Shown piece by piece: positions 13,658 through 21,183 of a DNA stretch of 37,307 nucleotides (position 1 is the first letter of the stretch; each line of letters opens with the position of its first letter). The stretch comes from a virus, in the IMG/VR virus record IMGVR_UViG_3300009187_000041, positions 1-37,307 of that record; one strand, given 5' to 3'. The notes under the pieces were generated by a model that made no database searches, was not told the DNA's origin, and saw nothing but the letters and a program-made list of their open reading frames with translations. The position numbers and the translations under genes were made by a program.

Positions 13658-15132
13658 TATAACCTCACATTGTAGATTTCATATTCGAACTTCTCGGCAT
13701 CGTAGATCTTACAACGTTCTAAGAAGTGATCCAGAGTAAAGTTTTGCTGTGACTTATAGGAAAGGTCGTCAACAATATCATAAAGAACTGCCTCCTCCTT
13801 CTCCTGGTGCATACGTAGCATACGACCAATAGATTGAAGCACCTTGATCTTAGACTTAGACGGAGATGCAGCAATCATATGATGCAATTTGTTTATCGAG
13901 ACACCGGTTGAGGTTGTTCCGAGGGATGCAATAAGTGTGGCATTACTTTCAACTTCAATGGCTTTGCGGATTGCTTCACGCTCGGTGGCGGTGACTTTGC
14001 CGTCAATGTAGAAGACGTTACTGTTAGACTCAGTGCTAATGAGATTATTAAGAATTTTACCATGGTCGACTATCCTAAAAAATAATAGTTTGTTTCCTGA
14101 AAGAGAAAGCGTCAAGTTTTTAATAAACTTATTACGCTTCTCATTATTTACCAAATAATCAATCTCTTCTTGATAAGTTTTTTTCTTTTTATTAACAGTT
14201 GTATGGAACTGTTTTTTAACATCGTCAGGATACTTCAGTACGATACACTTAATCTTAAGTTTGGCAACATGACCATCCTCCATCAACTGCTTGGTTGTTG
14301 TCGATCTGTACTGCGGCCCAAAAAGCCCTTCGATCGTGGCTTCGTTGAGGGGATGGCCGTCGAGGGTTCCGGTTGCACCGAAACGGTACCGGCAGGTTTC
14401 GAGGCTAGATAGGATTTGTATGAGGCTCGTTGCCTTGCATCCGTGAGCTTCATCTCCAAACACGCACCCGAATTGGCTGTACCATTGCTTTGGCATCTTG
14501 TTTTTGCCGTTATTGAGAGACTGCCAAGTAGTAATGACAAGTTCAGCAGGGATATCATTAGACTTACTGAGGCCACTAGTGCTGACGTGTATATCACCCA
14601 AGTATCCATAATCTCTAAAATCACTTTCCATTTGTCCGACTAGACCAATCGTAGGAACGATAATCAAGCCTTTGTGTTGTTGATACCATCTCATGACAAT
14701 ATAGATCATGAGGGATTTGCCTGATGACGTAGGACTTACTAGTGTTCTACGACCAGAACGAATGCATTTTAAGATAGCCTTGAGCTGATAGTCACGGATC
14801 TGATACTTCTCAGGGATATTCAGAGTCTTGATAAACTCAGTCAGTTCATGCTCAGATACGTTAGCATAGATTAGTTCATCATCGAACGTCAGTGTATATC
14901 CACGTGCATCACAGAACTTCTTGATCTTCTGACTCAGGCCAGCATAGACCGTACCAGATAGATTGTTCACTAAACGAATCTTGCCATCCCACATCCTAGC
15001 CTTGTATTTAGGATGCCATTTATAGTTATCTGCATAGAATGTAAGATGATCCGACAACTCCATTACGGTTGACGGATCTGCACATACCTTAATGTGAACA
15101 CTATTGATGTGTTTTAGATGGACATCACTCAT
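13657..15132 (-). CDS. uvsW: Recombination DNA-RNA helicase UvsW
   Basis: SF2 helicase that unwinds R-loops and branched DNA and shifts T4 from origin- to recombination-dependent replication. The 491-aa product (T4 about 500) has the N-terminal DNA-binding domain with YADNYKWHPKYKARMWDGKIRL (33-54). The Q-motif-like YQIRDYQ is followed by Walker A SPTSSGKS at 133-140 and DEAH at 227-230. FGATGTLDG serves as motif III, and QSIGRMLRMH near the C-terminus is motif VI with the arginine finger. The start is TAATG-coupled to uvsY. Confidence 0.95.
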   Translation of the reverse strand: MSDVHLKHINSVHIKVCADPSTVMELSDHLTFYADNYKWHPKYKARMWDGKIRLVNNLSGTVYAGLSQKIKKFCDARGYTLTFDDELIYANVSEHELTEFIKTLNIPEKYQIRDYQLKAILKCIRSGRRTLVSPTSSGKSLMIYIVMRWYQQHKGLIIVPTIGLVGQMESDFRDYGYLGDIHVSTSGLSKSNDIPAELVITTWQSLNNGKNKMPKQWYSQFGCVFGDEAHGCKATSLIQILSSLETCRYRFGATGTLDGHPLNEATIEGLFGPQYRSTTTKQLMEDGHVAKLKIKCIVLKYPDDVKKQFHTTVNKKKKTYQEEIDYLVNNEKRNKFIKNLTLSLSGNKLLFFRIVDHGKILNNLISTESNSNVFYIDGKVTATEREAIRKAIEVESNATLIASLGTTSTGVSINKLHHMIAASPSKSKIKVLQSIGRMLRMHQEKEEAVLYDIVDDLSYKSQQNFTLDHFLERCKIYDAEKFEYEIYNVRL

Positions 15133-15566
15133 TAAATTCCAACTTTAAATTTCTCCCATGTAATCGCGGCGTTAATATTAAAGCCACGGCCCGTCAGGGA
15201 TTTGATGATTGATTCTAGAAGCTCAATCTTTTCTTGTTGGACACCAATACGTAGTGACATATTGATTACCTCTTGATCCGCCTCTATATAGTTATTCACG
15301 TCCGAACGGATGATTTTGCCCTGAGGTGGAAGCTTCCATCCCTTGGCATGTGTCTCCTCCGTCGGTCCCATAGTAAAGAACTCATTCTTGGCAAGCTTTA
15401 GTTGCTTGAGTTCAACTTCGTACTTACGAAGAACTAACCGTTCATTCGTAAAGATCTTGAAATACTTATGGTGGAGTTTGGGGATATTCAGAGCCTCGTT
15501 GCCAAGTTCTGAACGGTCGATGTGAGAGTCCTGCTCCCACTGTGCAAAGATATCTTCTAGTTTCAT
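15132..15566 (-). CDS. uvsY: Recombination mediator UvsY
   Basis: Loads UvsX recombinase on gp32-coated single-stranded DNA. The 144-aa product (T4: 137) opens MKLEDIFAQWEQDSHID, like T4 MRLEDLQEELKKDVFID. It has the basic helical middle LRKYEVELKQLKLAKNEFF and ends with LLESIIKSLTGRGFNINAAITWEKFKVG, matching T4's LDAIKSRGFAIKHIQDMRAFEAG. The AAAGG ribosome-binding site overlaps a TGTACT-N17-TATAAA promoter variant. The position next to uvsW is as in T4. Confidence 0.93.
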   Translation of the reverse strand: MKLEDIFAQWEQDSHIDRSELGNEALNIPKLHHKYFKIFTNERLVLRKYEVELKQLKLAKNEFFTMGPTEETHAKGWKLPPQGKIIRSDVNNYIEADQEVINMSLRIGVQQEKIELLESIIKSLTGRGFNINAAITWEKFKVGI

Positions 15567-15573
15567 AATAACC

Positions 15574-15602
15574 TTTATATCACGGTTTACGAATTAAGTA
15601 CA
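15574..15602 (-). promoter_or_regulatory. TGTACA-class variant (TGTACT) promoter upstream of uvsY
   Basis: TGTACT at 15597-15602, 17-base spacer, TATAAA at 15574-15579. The -10 ends 7 bases before the uvsY ATG and overlaps its Shine-Dalgarno, so transcripts from it would start about at the start codon. Confidence 0.45.
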
Positions 15603-16087
15603 CCTATTTCGTAGCGCAAGAAGCGAAAATCTACCGTGCATTCAATATAGTTGACATCATTGTCCATAGTCGTAAACTGTAGATCGGAAAGTTCGATCGG
15701 GAAGAGATCGATGAACGTTGCCGATAGGTTACCAAGTTTACGACTGTTATTAATAATTAACGTAGCATCTGAGTAAAGACCAGATGTACTTTCCTTAAGT
15801 GCAGCATACTCAGTAAAACTAGTAGGCGAACCGAGCCCTTTCATCCAATTATGAATCTCAAGATAATCAGTCATATCCTCATTAACACGAAAAGTGATAG
15901 TCAACGGTGAGTAGGAGATCTTACCAGAGTTAGGAACAGACACAAATGGGGTAGCAGTCTCAGTAGATGACAGAGTCATACCAGGAAGACGAATAGTCTG
16001 CACGTTAAAGTTAAGGTTTGGTGTGCGTTGCAACACAAACTTATAACTTAATGGGGATAGGAAATTAGGATTGGTTGACTTAGCCAC
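15587..16087 (-). CDS. gp19-like (tail-tube fold) structural protein
   Basis: Probable virion tail protein related to the tail-tube family. The 166-aa product has the family layout: an N-terminal strand pair YKFVLQRTPNLNFNVQTIRLPGMTLSS, then a middle segment YSPLTITFRVNEDMTDYLEIHNWMKGL, which corresponds to the DW.VT...E....R..F..W of gp19. It ends with strands FPIELSDLQFTTMDNDVNYIECTVDFRFLRYEI, like the I..F.VT..YDYW end of tube proteins. The canonical gp19 is at 23228-23764, so this is a second member. Candidates are a tail-completion (gp3-type) or tube-initiator/terminator protein. It stands alone between gp23 and uvsY with both a late and a TGTACA-class promoter. Confidence 0.6.
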   Translation of the reverse strand: MAKSTNPNFLSPLSYKFVLQRTPNLNFNVQTIRLPGMTLSSTETATPFVSVPNSGKISYSPLTITFRVNEDMTDYLEIHNWMKGLGSPTSFTEYAALKESTSGLYSDATLIINNSRKLGNLSATFIDLFPIELSDLQFTTMDNDVNYIECTVDFRFLRYEIGVLNS

Positions 16088-16116
16088 AGTTATATTACCT
16101 TTGAGCTGATATTATC

Positions 16117-16145
16117 ATTATATACTGTTCTATTTATATTGTACA
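16117..16145 (-). promoter_or_regulatory. TGTACA-class promoter upstream of the gp19-like gene and uvsY cluster
   Basis: TGTACA at 16140-16145, 17-base spacer, perfect TATAAT at 16117-16122; 29 bases remain to the ATG at 16087. It follows directly after the gp23 terminator's T run, and its spacer contains a complete late promoter element. Confidence 0.7.
16131..16138 (-). promoter_or_regulatory. Late promoter TATAAATA upstream of the gp19-like gene
   Basis: Exact T4 late -10 element TATAAATA on the minus strand, about 43 bases before the ATG, inside the spacer of the TGTACA-class promoter. Confidence 0.75.
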
Positions 16146-16146
16146 T

Positions 16147-16178
16147 AAAAAAGGTGGGGGACCTTTCGATCCCCCACC
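16147..16178 (-). terminator. Rho-independent terminator after gp23
   Basis: Minus-strand RNA GGTGGGGGA-TCGAAAGG-TCCCCCACC followed by UUUUUU: a GC-rich perfect 9-bp stem (16153-16161 with 16170-16178), 8-base loop and six U. It ends transcription of the abundant capsid mRNA before uvsY. Confidence 0.95.
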
Positions 16179-16187
16179 CAGTTTGTG

Positions 16188-16201
16188 GTTGGTTAACCAA
16201 C
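16188..16201. repeat. 14-bp perfect palindrome between gp23 stop and terminator
   Basis: GTTGGTTAACCAAC is self-complementary over 14 bases, in the short 3' untranslated region of gp23 just upstream of the terminator hairpin. It could bind a dimeric protein or stabilise the transcript end; no known site is recognised. Confidence 0.6.
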
Positions 16202-16209
16202 TCTTATGA

Positions 16210-17574
16210 TTACATAAGGTTGTTAACAAGAACGCGACGGTAGTACTTGTTTGAATCTTCTTCAAGAACTGCAGATGTCTGAGCAGCTGTAGTACCCTTA
16301 GCAAATGGATTTGGAGCCATGCCGTAGCGTGTCTTGAAGCCGATCTTTGGCTGGAAGCTGCTAGGATCGACTGCACGAACCATCTGAAGTGGAACGTATG
16401 GGCAGTAGAACAGACCAGCATCAAAGGCATTCGAACCCTTATAACCAACAACCAAGAAGTTGGCGCCAGCATATGGATCGATATAAACCTTCATACGGCC
16501 GTTAAGAACACCAGCAAATGTGTTGCCTGTGTCATCAACGTTCAGGTTATTGGTGTTAAGAGCAGGAGCGTAGTCAAGAACACCAGCCATCTGAAGAGCA
16601 GACGCAACGTCTGACGAACAGATGATGATGTTACCCTTACCACGACGTGTCTGCTTAGCAATCTGGTTAGCTTCGCGTTCAATCTGGAACAGAAGACCCT
16701 TGAACTTTTCAACCGACCAACGACCGTTTGAGTCGGTGTCAAGATCGAAGACGCCGGTTGTTGTAGTTTCTGAAGCTGCACCCTTTTCAGCAGTGATGAT
16801 GATCGAGCGAACAACTTCACGGTTGATTTCAGCAAGGATTTCACCCGAAAGGATGTTGCTGAGTTCTGTTTCAGCGTCAAGACCGTGAATTGCCTTCAGA
16901 TCCTGTGCAAGTTCAAGCGAGTATTCAGCCTTAAGGGCACGTGTCTTTGCAGATACTGTAACCTTTTCGATACTGAAGCCCATTTCTGGGAACGTATAAC
17001 CAGAATCACCAAGCTTTTCAGCGGAACCTAACAGAAGGCCCATTGTGTAGTTGTAAAGTGCTTGGCTAGCGTTGTTGTTTGCAGATGGAGCTGTACCAAC
17101 TGTGTTAGCACCAACCGAACCAACTGAACCGGTATAACCAGATACGTTAGTTACGTTAGCAGAGTTTAGACCAGCGCCGAGACGCGATGCATGACCTGTG
17201 TTTGCTTCGTTGTAGAATGCTTCTTCATTCAGCTGTGTTGAGTTAGCATACTTTGAACGCATTGCGAAGATAAGACCGGTTGGACCTGTCATTGGCTGAA
17301 CGCCGCAGATGTCGTATGCGATCAGGTTTGGCATCGAACGACGAACCAGTGAGATAAGCACTGGGTCAAAGTTTGAAACGTTACCAGCAACGTTCACTGG
17401 CGACTCGCCAAGAAGCTGCTGTGAAACACCGTTCATGGCATCTTCACGAAGAGCATTTTCGGTGTTTTCTAGAATTTGTGCTGTGACAGCGCGCTTGTGA
17501 GCAGATTCGATCGATGGTAGATCGGTGTGCTCAAGAACGGGCTTCCACTTATTTTGGACTTCCTCAGCTAACAT
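16210..17574 (-). CDS. 23: Major capsid protein gp23
   Basis: HK97-fold hexamer protein of the head. The 454-aa product (T4: 521) has the gp23 landmarks FDPVLISLVRRSMPNLIAYDICGVQPMTGPTGLIFAMRSKY (about 69-109), MGFSIEKVTVSAKTRALKAEYSLELAQDLKAIHGLDAE, and GRMKVYIDPYAGANFLVVGYKGSNAFDAGLFYCPYVPL. An N-terminal propeptide is likely. LLGE (residues 54-57) fits the (L/I)xE prohead-protease consensus, so cleavage after Glu57 would leave about 397 residues. The gene is last in the head operon, with its own late promoter and followed by a strong terminator. Confidence 0.97.
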   Translation of the reverse strand: MLAEEVQNKWKPVLEHTDLPSIESAHKRAVTAQILENTENALREDAMNGVSQQLLGESPVNVAGNVSNFDPVLISLVRRSMPNLIAYDICGVQPMTGPTGLIFAMRSKYANSTQLNEEAFYNEANTGHASRLGAGLNSANVTNVSGYTGSVGSVGANTVGTAPSANNNASQALYNYTMGLLLGSAEKLGDSGYTFPEMGFSIEKVTVSAKTRALKAEYSLELAQDLKAIHGLDAETELSNILSGEILAEINREVVRSIIITAEKGAASETTTTGVFDLDTDSNGRWSVEKFKGLLFQIEREANQIAKQTRRGKGNIIICSSDVASALQMAGVLDYAPALNTNNLNVDDTGNTFAGVLNGRMKVYIDPYAGANFLVVGYKGSNAFDAGLFYCPYVPLQMVRAVDPSSFQPKIGFKTRYGMAPNPFAKGTTAAQTSAVLEEDSNKYYRRVLVNNLM

Positions 17575-17617
17575 TGTATTCTCCCTTTACCTTTTGGTAT
17601 CTTTGGTTTTGGTATTT

Positions 17618-17625
17618 TATTTATT
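17618..17625 (-). promoter_or_regulatory. Late promoter AATAAATA for gp23
   Basis: AATAAATA on the minus strand, overlapping the gp22 stop and about 43 bases upstream of the gp23 ATG; the leader contains AAAGGGAG. The first base differs from the TATAAATA consensus. Confidence 0.65.
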
Positions 17626-18613
17626 ATTTTGAAGTTCTTGAAATTGACTGCACATATTGTGCCATATGAGCAGGAACTGGAGCAGCCTGCTCATTTAGTT
17701 CTTCAGCTTCTTCAGTAATAACACCAGTTGAGACAACCTTCTTGCCTTCGGCGAAGTACTTGTCTTTGATGATGTTTAGTTTTTTGACATATGTTTCAGC
17801 GTCGCTAAATTCGAGACCTTCAGCAAGTGTACGAAGCTTTTCAACCTGAGTGGCTGCAAGACCTTCGCTAACTTGGTCAAATGATGCTTCTTGGGTTGCT
17901 TCGTCAATGACTGACTGAAGTTCAAGTTGCGTATTAATCGATTCGTCAAGCTTTGCTTCAAGTTCTTCGATTTGTGCATGCAGTTCACCAAGAACGTCAA
18001 TCTTTTCATCAGGAACGTTAATGTATGATTCTGCAAACAGATTACGAAGACCTTCCATAAAGTTTTCAGCAATTTCTGCACGAAGTGATGTTTCGATAGC
18101 GAGCTTATTTTCTTCAACCCACTGCTCAACAACGTAGTCAAGATATTGATCAATCTTGGTTGTTAGTTCTTCTTTGATTTCTTCAACTTCTTCAACAAGT
18201 GCTTCAACAGCTTCTTCTTCAATACGAATGGTTTCAAGATTCATACGGGCTGTAAGAGCAGCTTCGAAAAGTGTCGAAGCACTTTCCTTGAATTCTTCTG
18301 TAAGATCTTCACCAGCAAACATTGCGCTGATGTCTTCCTTGACAGCACCGAGCGTTGCACGTGGCATCTGGCCCAGAGCTGGCTTACCACCAGGAGCTGT
18401 AGCAGATGGTGTCAGAGCAGCTTCCTTGCCGATCTGTGCAAGCGCATCGTTAAGGAAGTGAGAAAGATCATCACCCTTAAGCTGTGCTAGTAGTGATGTG
18501 AAAGTAGCAAGCTTTTCAACTGTGCTTGAACCGGCACCTGGCTTCAGGGTATCTGAACCAGCAGATTCTTCGATATCGTTCTCAACGATTTCGTTATTAT
18601 CCATATCTGACAT
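17624..18613 (-). CDS. 22: Prohead core scaffolding protein gp22
   Basis: Main internal scaffold of the prohead, removed by the gp21 protease before DNA packaging. The 329-aa product is acidic and mostly helical, with a long coiled coil (IRIEEEAVEALVEEVEEIKEELTTKIDQYLDYVVEQWVEENKLAIETSLRAEIAENFMEGLRNLF in the middle, shown by its heptad pattern). KIDVLGELHAQIEELEAKLDESIN follows, as in T4 gp22's C-terminal half. EELNEQAAPVPAHM near the end contains an LNE candidate protease site. T4 gp22 is 269 aa. It has an exact late promoter and a strong AAGGAG site; position between gp21 and gp23 is canonical. Confidence 0.93.
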   Translation of the reverse strand: MSDMDNNEIVENDIEESAGSDTLKPGAGSSTVEKLATFTSLLAQLKGDDLSHFLNDALAQIGKEAALTPSATAPGGKPALGQMPRATLGAVKEDISAMFAGEDLTEEFKESASTLFEAALTARMNLETIRIEEEAVEALVEEVEEIKEELTTKIDQYLDYVVEQWVEENKLAIETSLRAEIAENFMEGLRNLFAESYINVPDEKIDVLGELHAQIEELEAKLDESINTQLELQSVIDEATQEASFDQVSEGLAATQVEKLRTLAEGLEFSDAETYVKKLNIIKDKYFAEGKKVVSTGVITEEAEELNEQAAPVPAHMAQYVQSISRTSK

Positions 18614-18637
18614 TGTACACTCCTTGTGAATTTTATT

Positions 18638-18645
18638 TATTTATA
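18638..18645 (-). promoter_or_regulatory. Late promoter TATAAATA for gp22
   Basis: Exact TATAAATA on the minus strand, followed by a second overlapping AATAAATA-like run, 24 bases before the gp22 ATG. Confidence 0.8.
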
Positions 18646-18650
18646 TTTGA

Positions 18651-19304
18651 TTAAGATTTAGAAATCTGGTTGAGAAAGTTCTCAAAGATCTGTAGTTTGC
18701 GTTCTTGAAGATCACGTGATCTAACAGCAGATTCAATCTGCATCTTAGATTTGTGAGCTACCAACATACTGTTTTCCCAGATCCATTCGACACCTTCCAT
18801 AATGCCGTTAACAAATGCATCAGGAGCTGAAGGATCAGCAACGATATCAGCGGCGGTTGCTAGATGGAAATCGTTCTGTACCTCGTTGATGCCTTCCTTG
18901 TTGAGACGCAGAGATCCCATACCGCGAGAAGAAACACCGAGGCGAACACCCGATTCGATAAGACCCTTGGCTGTATTACCCATTGGGGTATCAGTCAACT
19001 TTGCCTTGCCGATCCAGTTCTGACCTTCTTGACGAAGGCTTGTGATTACGTGAGATACACGATCAAGATTGATCTGCGGACCGTCGGGGTGACCTAGTTC
19101 ACCAAGAGCGCGACCAGACTTGACGTATGATTCGTTGTAGCGTTCTACTTCCTTGGCAAGAGTCTCTACTGGGTACATACGACCATTGCGGTTCTTGATA
19201 CCACCTTGAAGGAAGATACCTTCGATGTACATGTTCTTCTTCCCATCTTCACGGGCTTCGGTAACAACGGTTACATCTTCAGTAAGTTCAGTAATTAGTT
19301 TCAT
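18651..19304 (-). CDS. 21: Prohead core protease gp21
   Basis: Serine protease of the herpesvirus-assemblin type that processes capsid and core proteins at (L/I)xE sites. The 217-aa product (T4: 212) has GALGELGHP-type ALGELGHPDGPQINLDRVSHVI (His72) and LGVSSRGMGSL (Ser125/Ser126), giving the His and Ser of the catalytic site. YIEGIFLQGGIKNRNGRMYP near the N-terminus is the conserved substrate-strand region. It starts 5 bases after the unknown 131-aa gene and lies next to gp22 as in T4. Confidence 0.95.
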   Translation of the reverse strand: MKLITELTEDVTVVTEAREDGKKNMYIEGIFLQGGIKNRNGRMYPVETLAKEVERYNESYVKSGRALGELGHPDGPQINLDRVSHVITSLRQEGQNWIGKAKLTDTPMGNTAKGLIESGVRLGVSSRGMGSLRLNKEGINEVQNDFHLATAADIVADPSAPDAFVNGIMEGVEWIWENSMLVAHKSKMQIESAVRSRDLQERKLQIFENFLNQISKS

Positions 19305-19309
19305 GTCTC

Positions 19310-19705
19310 TTACCTATTGTTATATTCTGAAGTGAATGTACCAACCTTTTGTAGTTCAAGTATGCAATAACCGTTTGCAGTTCCTACAAAGTTGACTGCC
19401 AGGTTAGCAGACTGACCTACATTAAGAGGCATGCCGCAACCAGCATAGTCTTTTTGTCCGGTTGAATCATATGTTGCAACAACAGTTGAACCTCTTAGAA
19501 TCTGTACCGAACCAGCATCTGATCCCCAGAATGCCTGTGTGATATATGCACCCGAAAATACTTCATCTTGAATAGCTACACACGTTGATGTGCCATTAAC
19601 ATTGGTTGTTGTGCTATTACCAACAAGTACAATAGGTCCACTATTAGCTTGAGAAACATGCAATACAAATGATGAATTTTTTCTAGTAGAAATTGTAACA
19701 GCCAT
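19310..19705 (-). CDS. Unknown beta-rich protein in the head operon
   Basis: Not recognised. The 131-aa product is beta-strand rich and Ser/Thr/Gly/Asn-rich with two cysteines in the middle (STCVAIQDEVF, DYAGCGMPLN) and one near the end (YCILELQ). SVQILRGSTVVATYDS and ANLAVNFVGTANGYCILELQKVG look like strands of a small sandwich. Position between the core protein gene and gp21, with TAATG coupling, suggests a head component such as a decoration protein. It has an AGAGGTG ribosome-binding site. Confidence 0.5.
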   Translation of the reverse strand: MAVTISTRKNSSFVLHVSQANSGPIVLVGNSTTTNVNGTSTCVAIQDEVFSGAYITQAFWGSDAGSVQILRGSTVVATYDSTGQKDYAGCGMPLNVGQSANLAVNFVGTANGYCILELQKVGTFTSEYNNR

Positions 19706-21183
19706 TATTCACCTCTATTATTAATAGCAAAGTCGAGCATTTGATCTACACCGTCTGGTGTATCACAAGCCTGTAGGAACTTTGATTTGTTATCTTCATT
19801 AAGCTTTTCAAATACTTCTAGCATAACTCTCTGATGTGATTCAGAGATATCACCTAGGCGAGCTTGTAGACGTTCTTCTTTGTTAAGTGGCTTACCACCA
19901 CGTTCTGCAGAGAGCTTAGCTGCGATCGCCATAACACGGCGCTTTGCAGGTGACTTGCCCTTGAACTGTGGGGCATCAGACTTTTCAAAGTCCTTGATGT
20001 ATGTTCCCATAGGTGACTTGGCCGATAGCTTCTCATCGATCTCTTCAACTGCTTCATTAGCAATCTTGCGAACCGTATTCTTACGATTATAGTACTTGCG
20101 AGCATCGTCAGCACTTTTACCGCTCTTTTTAAAGAGATCTGAAAGTTGCTTACCGGCCCTTTGAGCATATGAATCTTTAGTCGCAGCCGAGACTTCATCG
20201 ATCTGCTCTTCACCAAGTGTAGTCTTACCCAGCTTTGTACGAACCATCTTAGCTAGTTTTGATGGATCTACACCAAAGTCTTTAGCTGCTGACATGACAT
20301 GGCTCTTACGAACATTGTCACCATAACGCTTGATAAGGTGTGCAGCAATCTTAGCAGATTCATCAAGATCCTCGATTTCTTCCATTGTATTTTGTTTCTT
20401 GTTAGCATAGCTATCAAACTTACGAACTTGATTGCTGCTTTTAGTTTCGGCCGCACTTGGCCAAGAACCAAACTTACGCGCCTTACGCATCTTTATAAGT
20501 CTATCATCTGCTTTATCGCCAGCTCTTGTTGCTAACTCGGCAGAAAGCTCATCAATCTGTTCGGCTTCTTCGTTTACATTATGGTAGTTTTTGTAAGCTT
20601 GCGCTCTATTCTTAGCATAAGAATGAATAGCTGAATGCTTTTCAAACTGCTCAGCATCTTTAACCAATTTCTTGTAACGCGCTTTGTGCTGTACAGGAGT
20701 TCTTTTCTTAGCTTCAGAACCCTTGTCTTCGTTATCCATCCAATGAAGATTTTTATCTTCGTCGATCTGTTCGGCTTCCTCAGCAACTTTCTTCTTGCTA
20801 CGAAGCATCTTGAAGTCTTGGCTGTCAAGCTTACCATTATGGTTCTTGTCGAGATTCTTTTGGCCGCCTTTTAGTTCTTCCTTGACATATCTATGTCCTG
20901 GCTTTAACTTCTTAGCAGTTTGCATATCTTTATATCTGCCGACAATCTTATCATCTTTATCATAAGCACACACTGCTTCATAGACCTTTTCGTCTTCGCC
21001 AGGGTTATAGCCTTTGCGTTCCTTACGACGATCGATAGCCTTGGTGCTGCCCTTAAAGACATCGTCACCATTGCCGTTGCGGTCAGGATTCTTAGCAGTT
21101 ACGTGCTTGTCGATAAACTTCTGTTCATCGGCAGACTTAACTTTCAAGTAACCTTCTAGAAAATCTTTAAGCGTCTTCGCCAT
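19705..21183 (-). CDS. Large prohead-core-like protein with repeated (I/L)DE motifs and an EF-hand
   Basis: No named homologue recognised. The 492-aa product is highly charged, helical, and sits where T4 has core genes 67/68 between gp20 and gp21. Five acidic motifs recur: EEAEQIDE at 135-142 and 205-212, EEIEDLDE at 268-275, GEEQIDE at 324-330 and VEEIDE at 379-384. Each ends in (I/L)DE, which fits the gp21 protease consensus (L/I)xE, so it may be cut into lysine-rich fragments of roughly 55-140 residues like T4 internal proteins. DKNHNGKLDSQD (112-123) is a canonical EF-hand calcium loop, and DRNGNGDD (34-41) a partial one. The first 16 bases overlap the gp67-like gene. Confidence 0.6.
   Translation of the reverse strand: MAKTLKDFLEGYLKVKSADEQKFIDKHVTAKNPDRNGNGDDVFKGSTKAIDRRKERKGYNPGEDEKVYEAVCAYDKDDKIVGRYKDMQTAKKLKPGHRYVKEELKGGQKNLDKNHNGKLDSQDFKMLRSKKKVAEEAEQIDEDKNLHWMDNEDKGSEAKKRTPVQHKARYKKLVKDAEQFEKHSAIHSYAKNRAQAYKNYHNVNEEAEQIDELSAELATRAGDKADDRLIKMRKARKFGSWPSAAETKSSNQVRKFDSYANKKQNTMEEIEDLDESAKIAAHLIKRYGDNVRKSHVMSAAKDFGVDPSKLAKMVRTKLGKTTLGEEQIDEVSAATKDSYAQRAGKQLSDLFKKSGKSADDARKYYNRKNTVRKIANEAVEEIDEKLSAKSPMGTYIKDFEKSDAPQFKGKSPAKRRVMAIAAKLSAERGGKPLNKEERLQARLGDISESHQRVMLEVFEKLNEDNKSKFLQACDTPDGVDQMLDFAINNRGE

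Noticed and set aside
16134-16472. Minus-strand 112-aa frame running through the end of gp23 and its terminator
   Set aside because: Out of frame with gp23 and reads through the terminator hairpin; low-complexity shadow.
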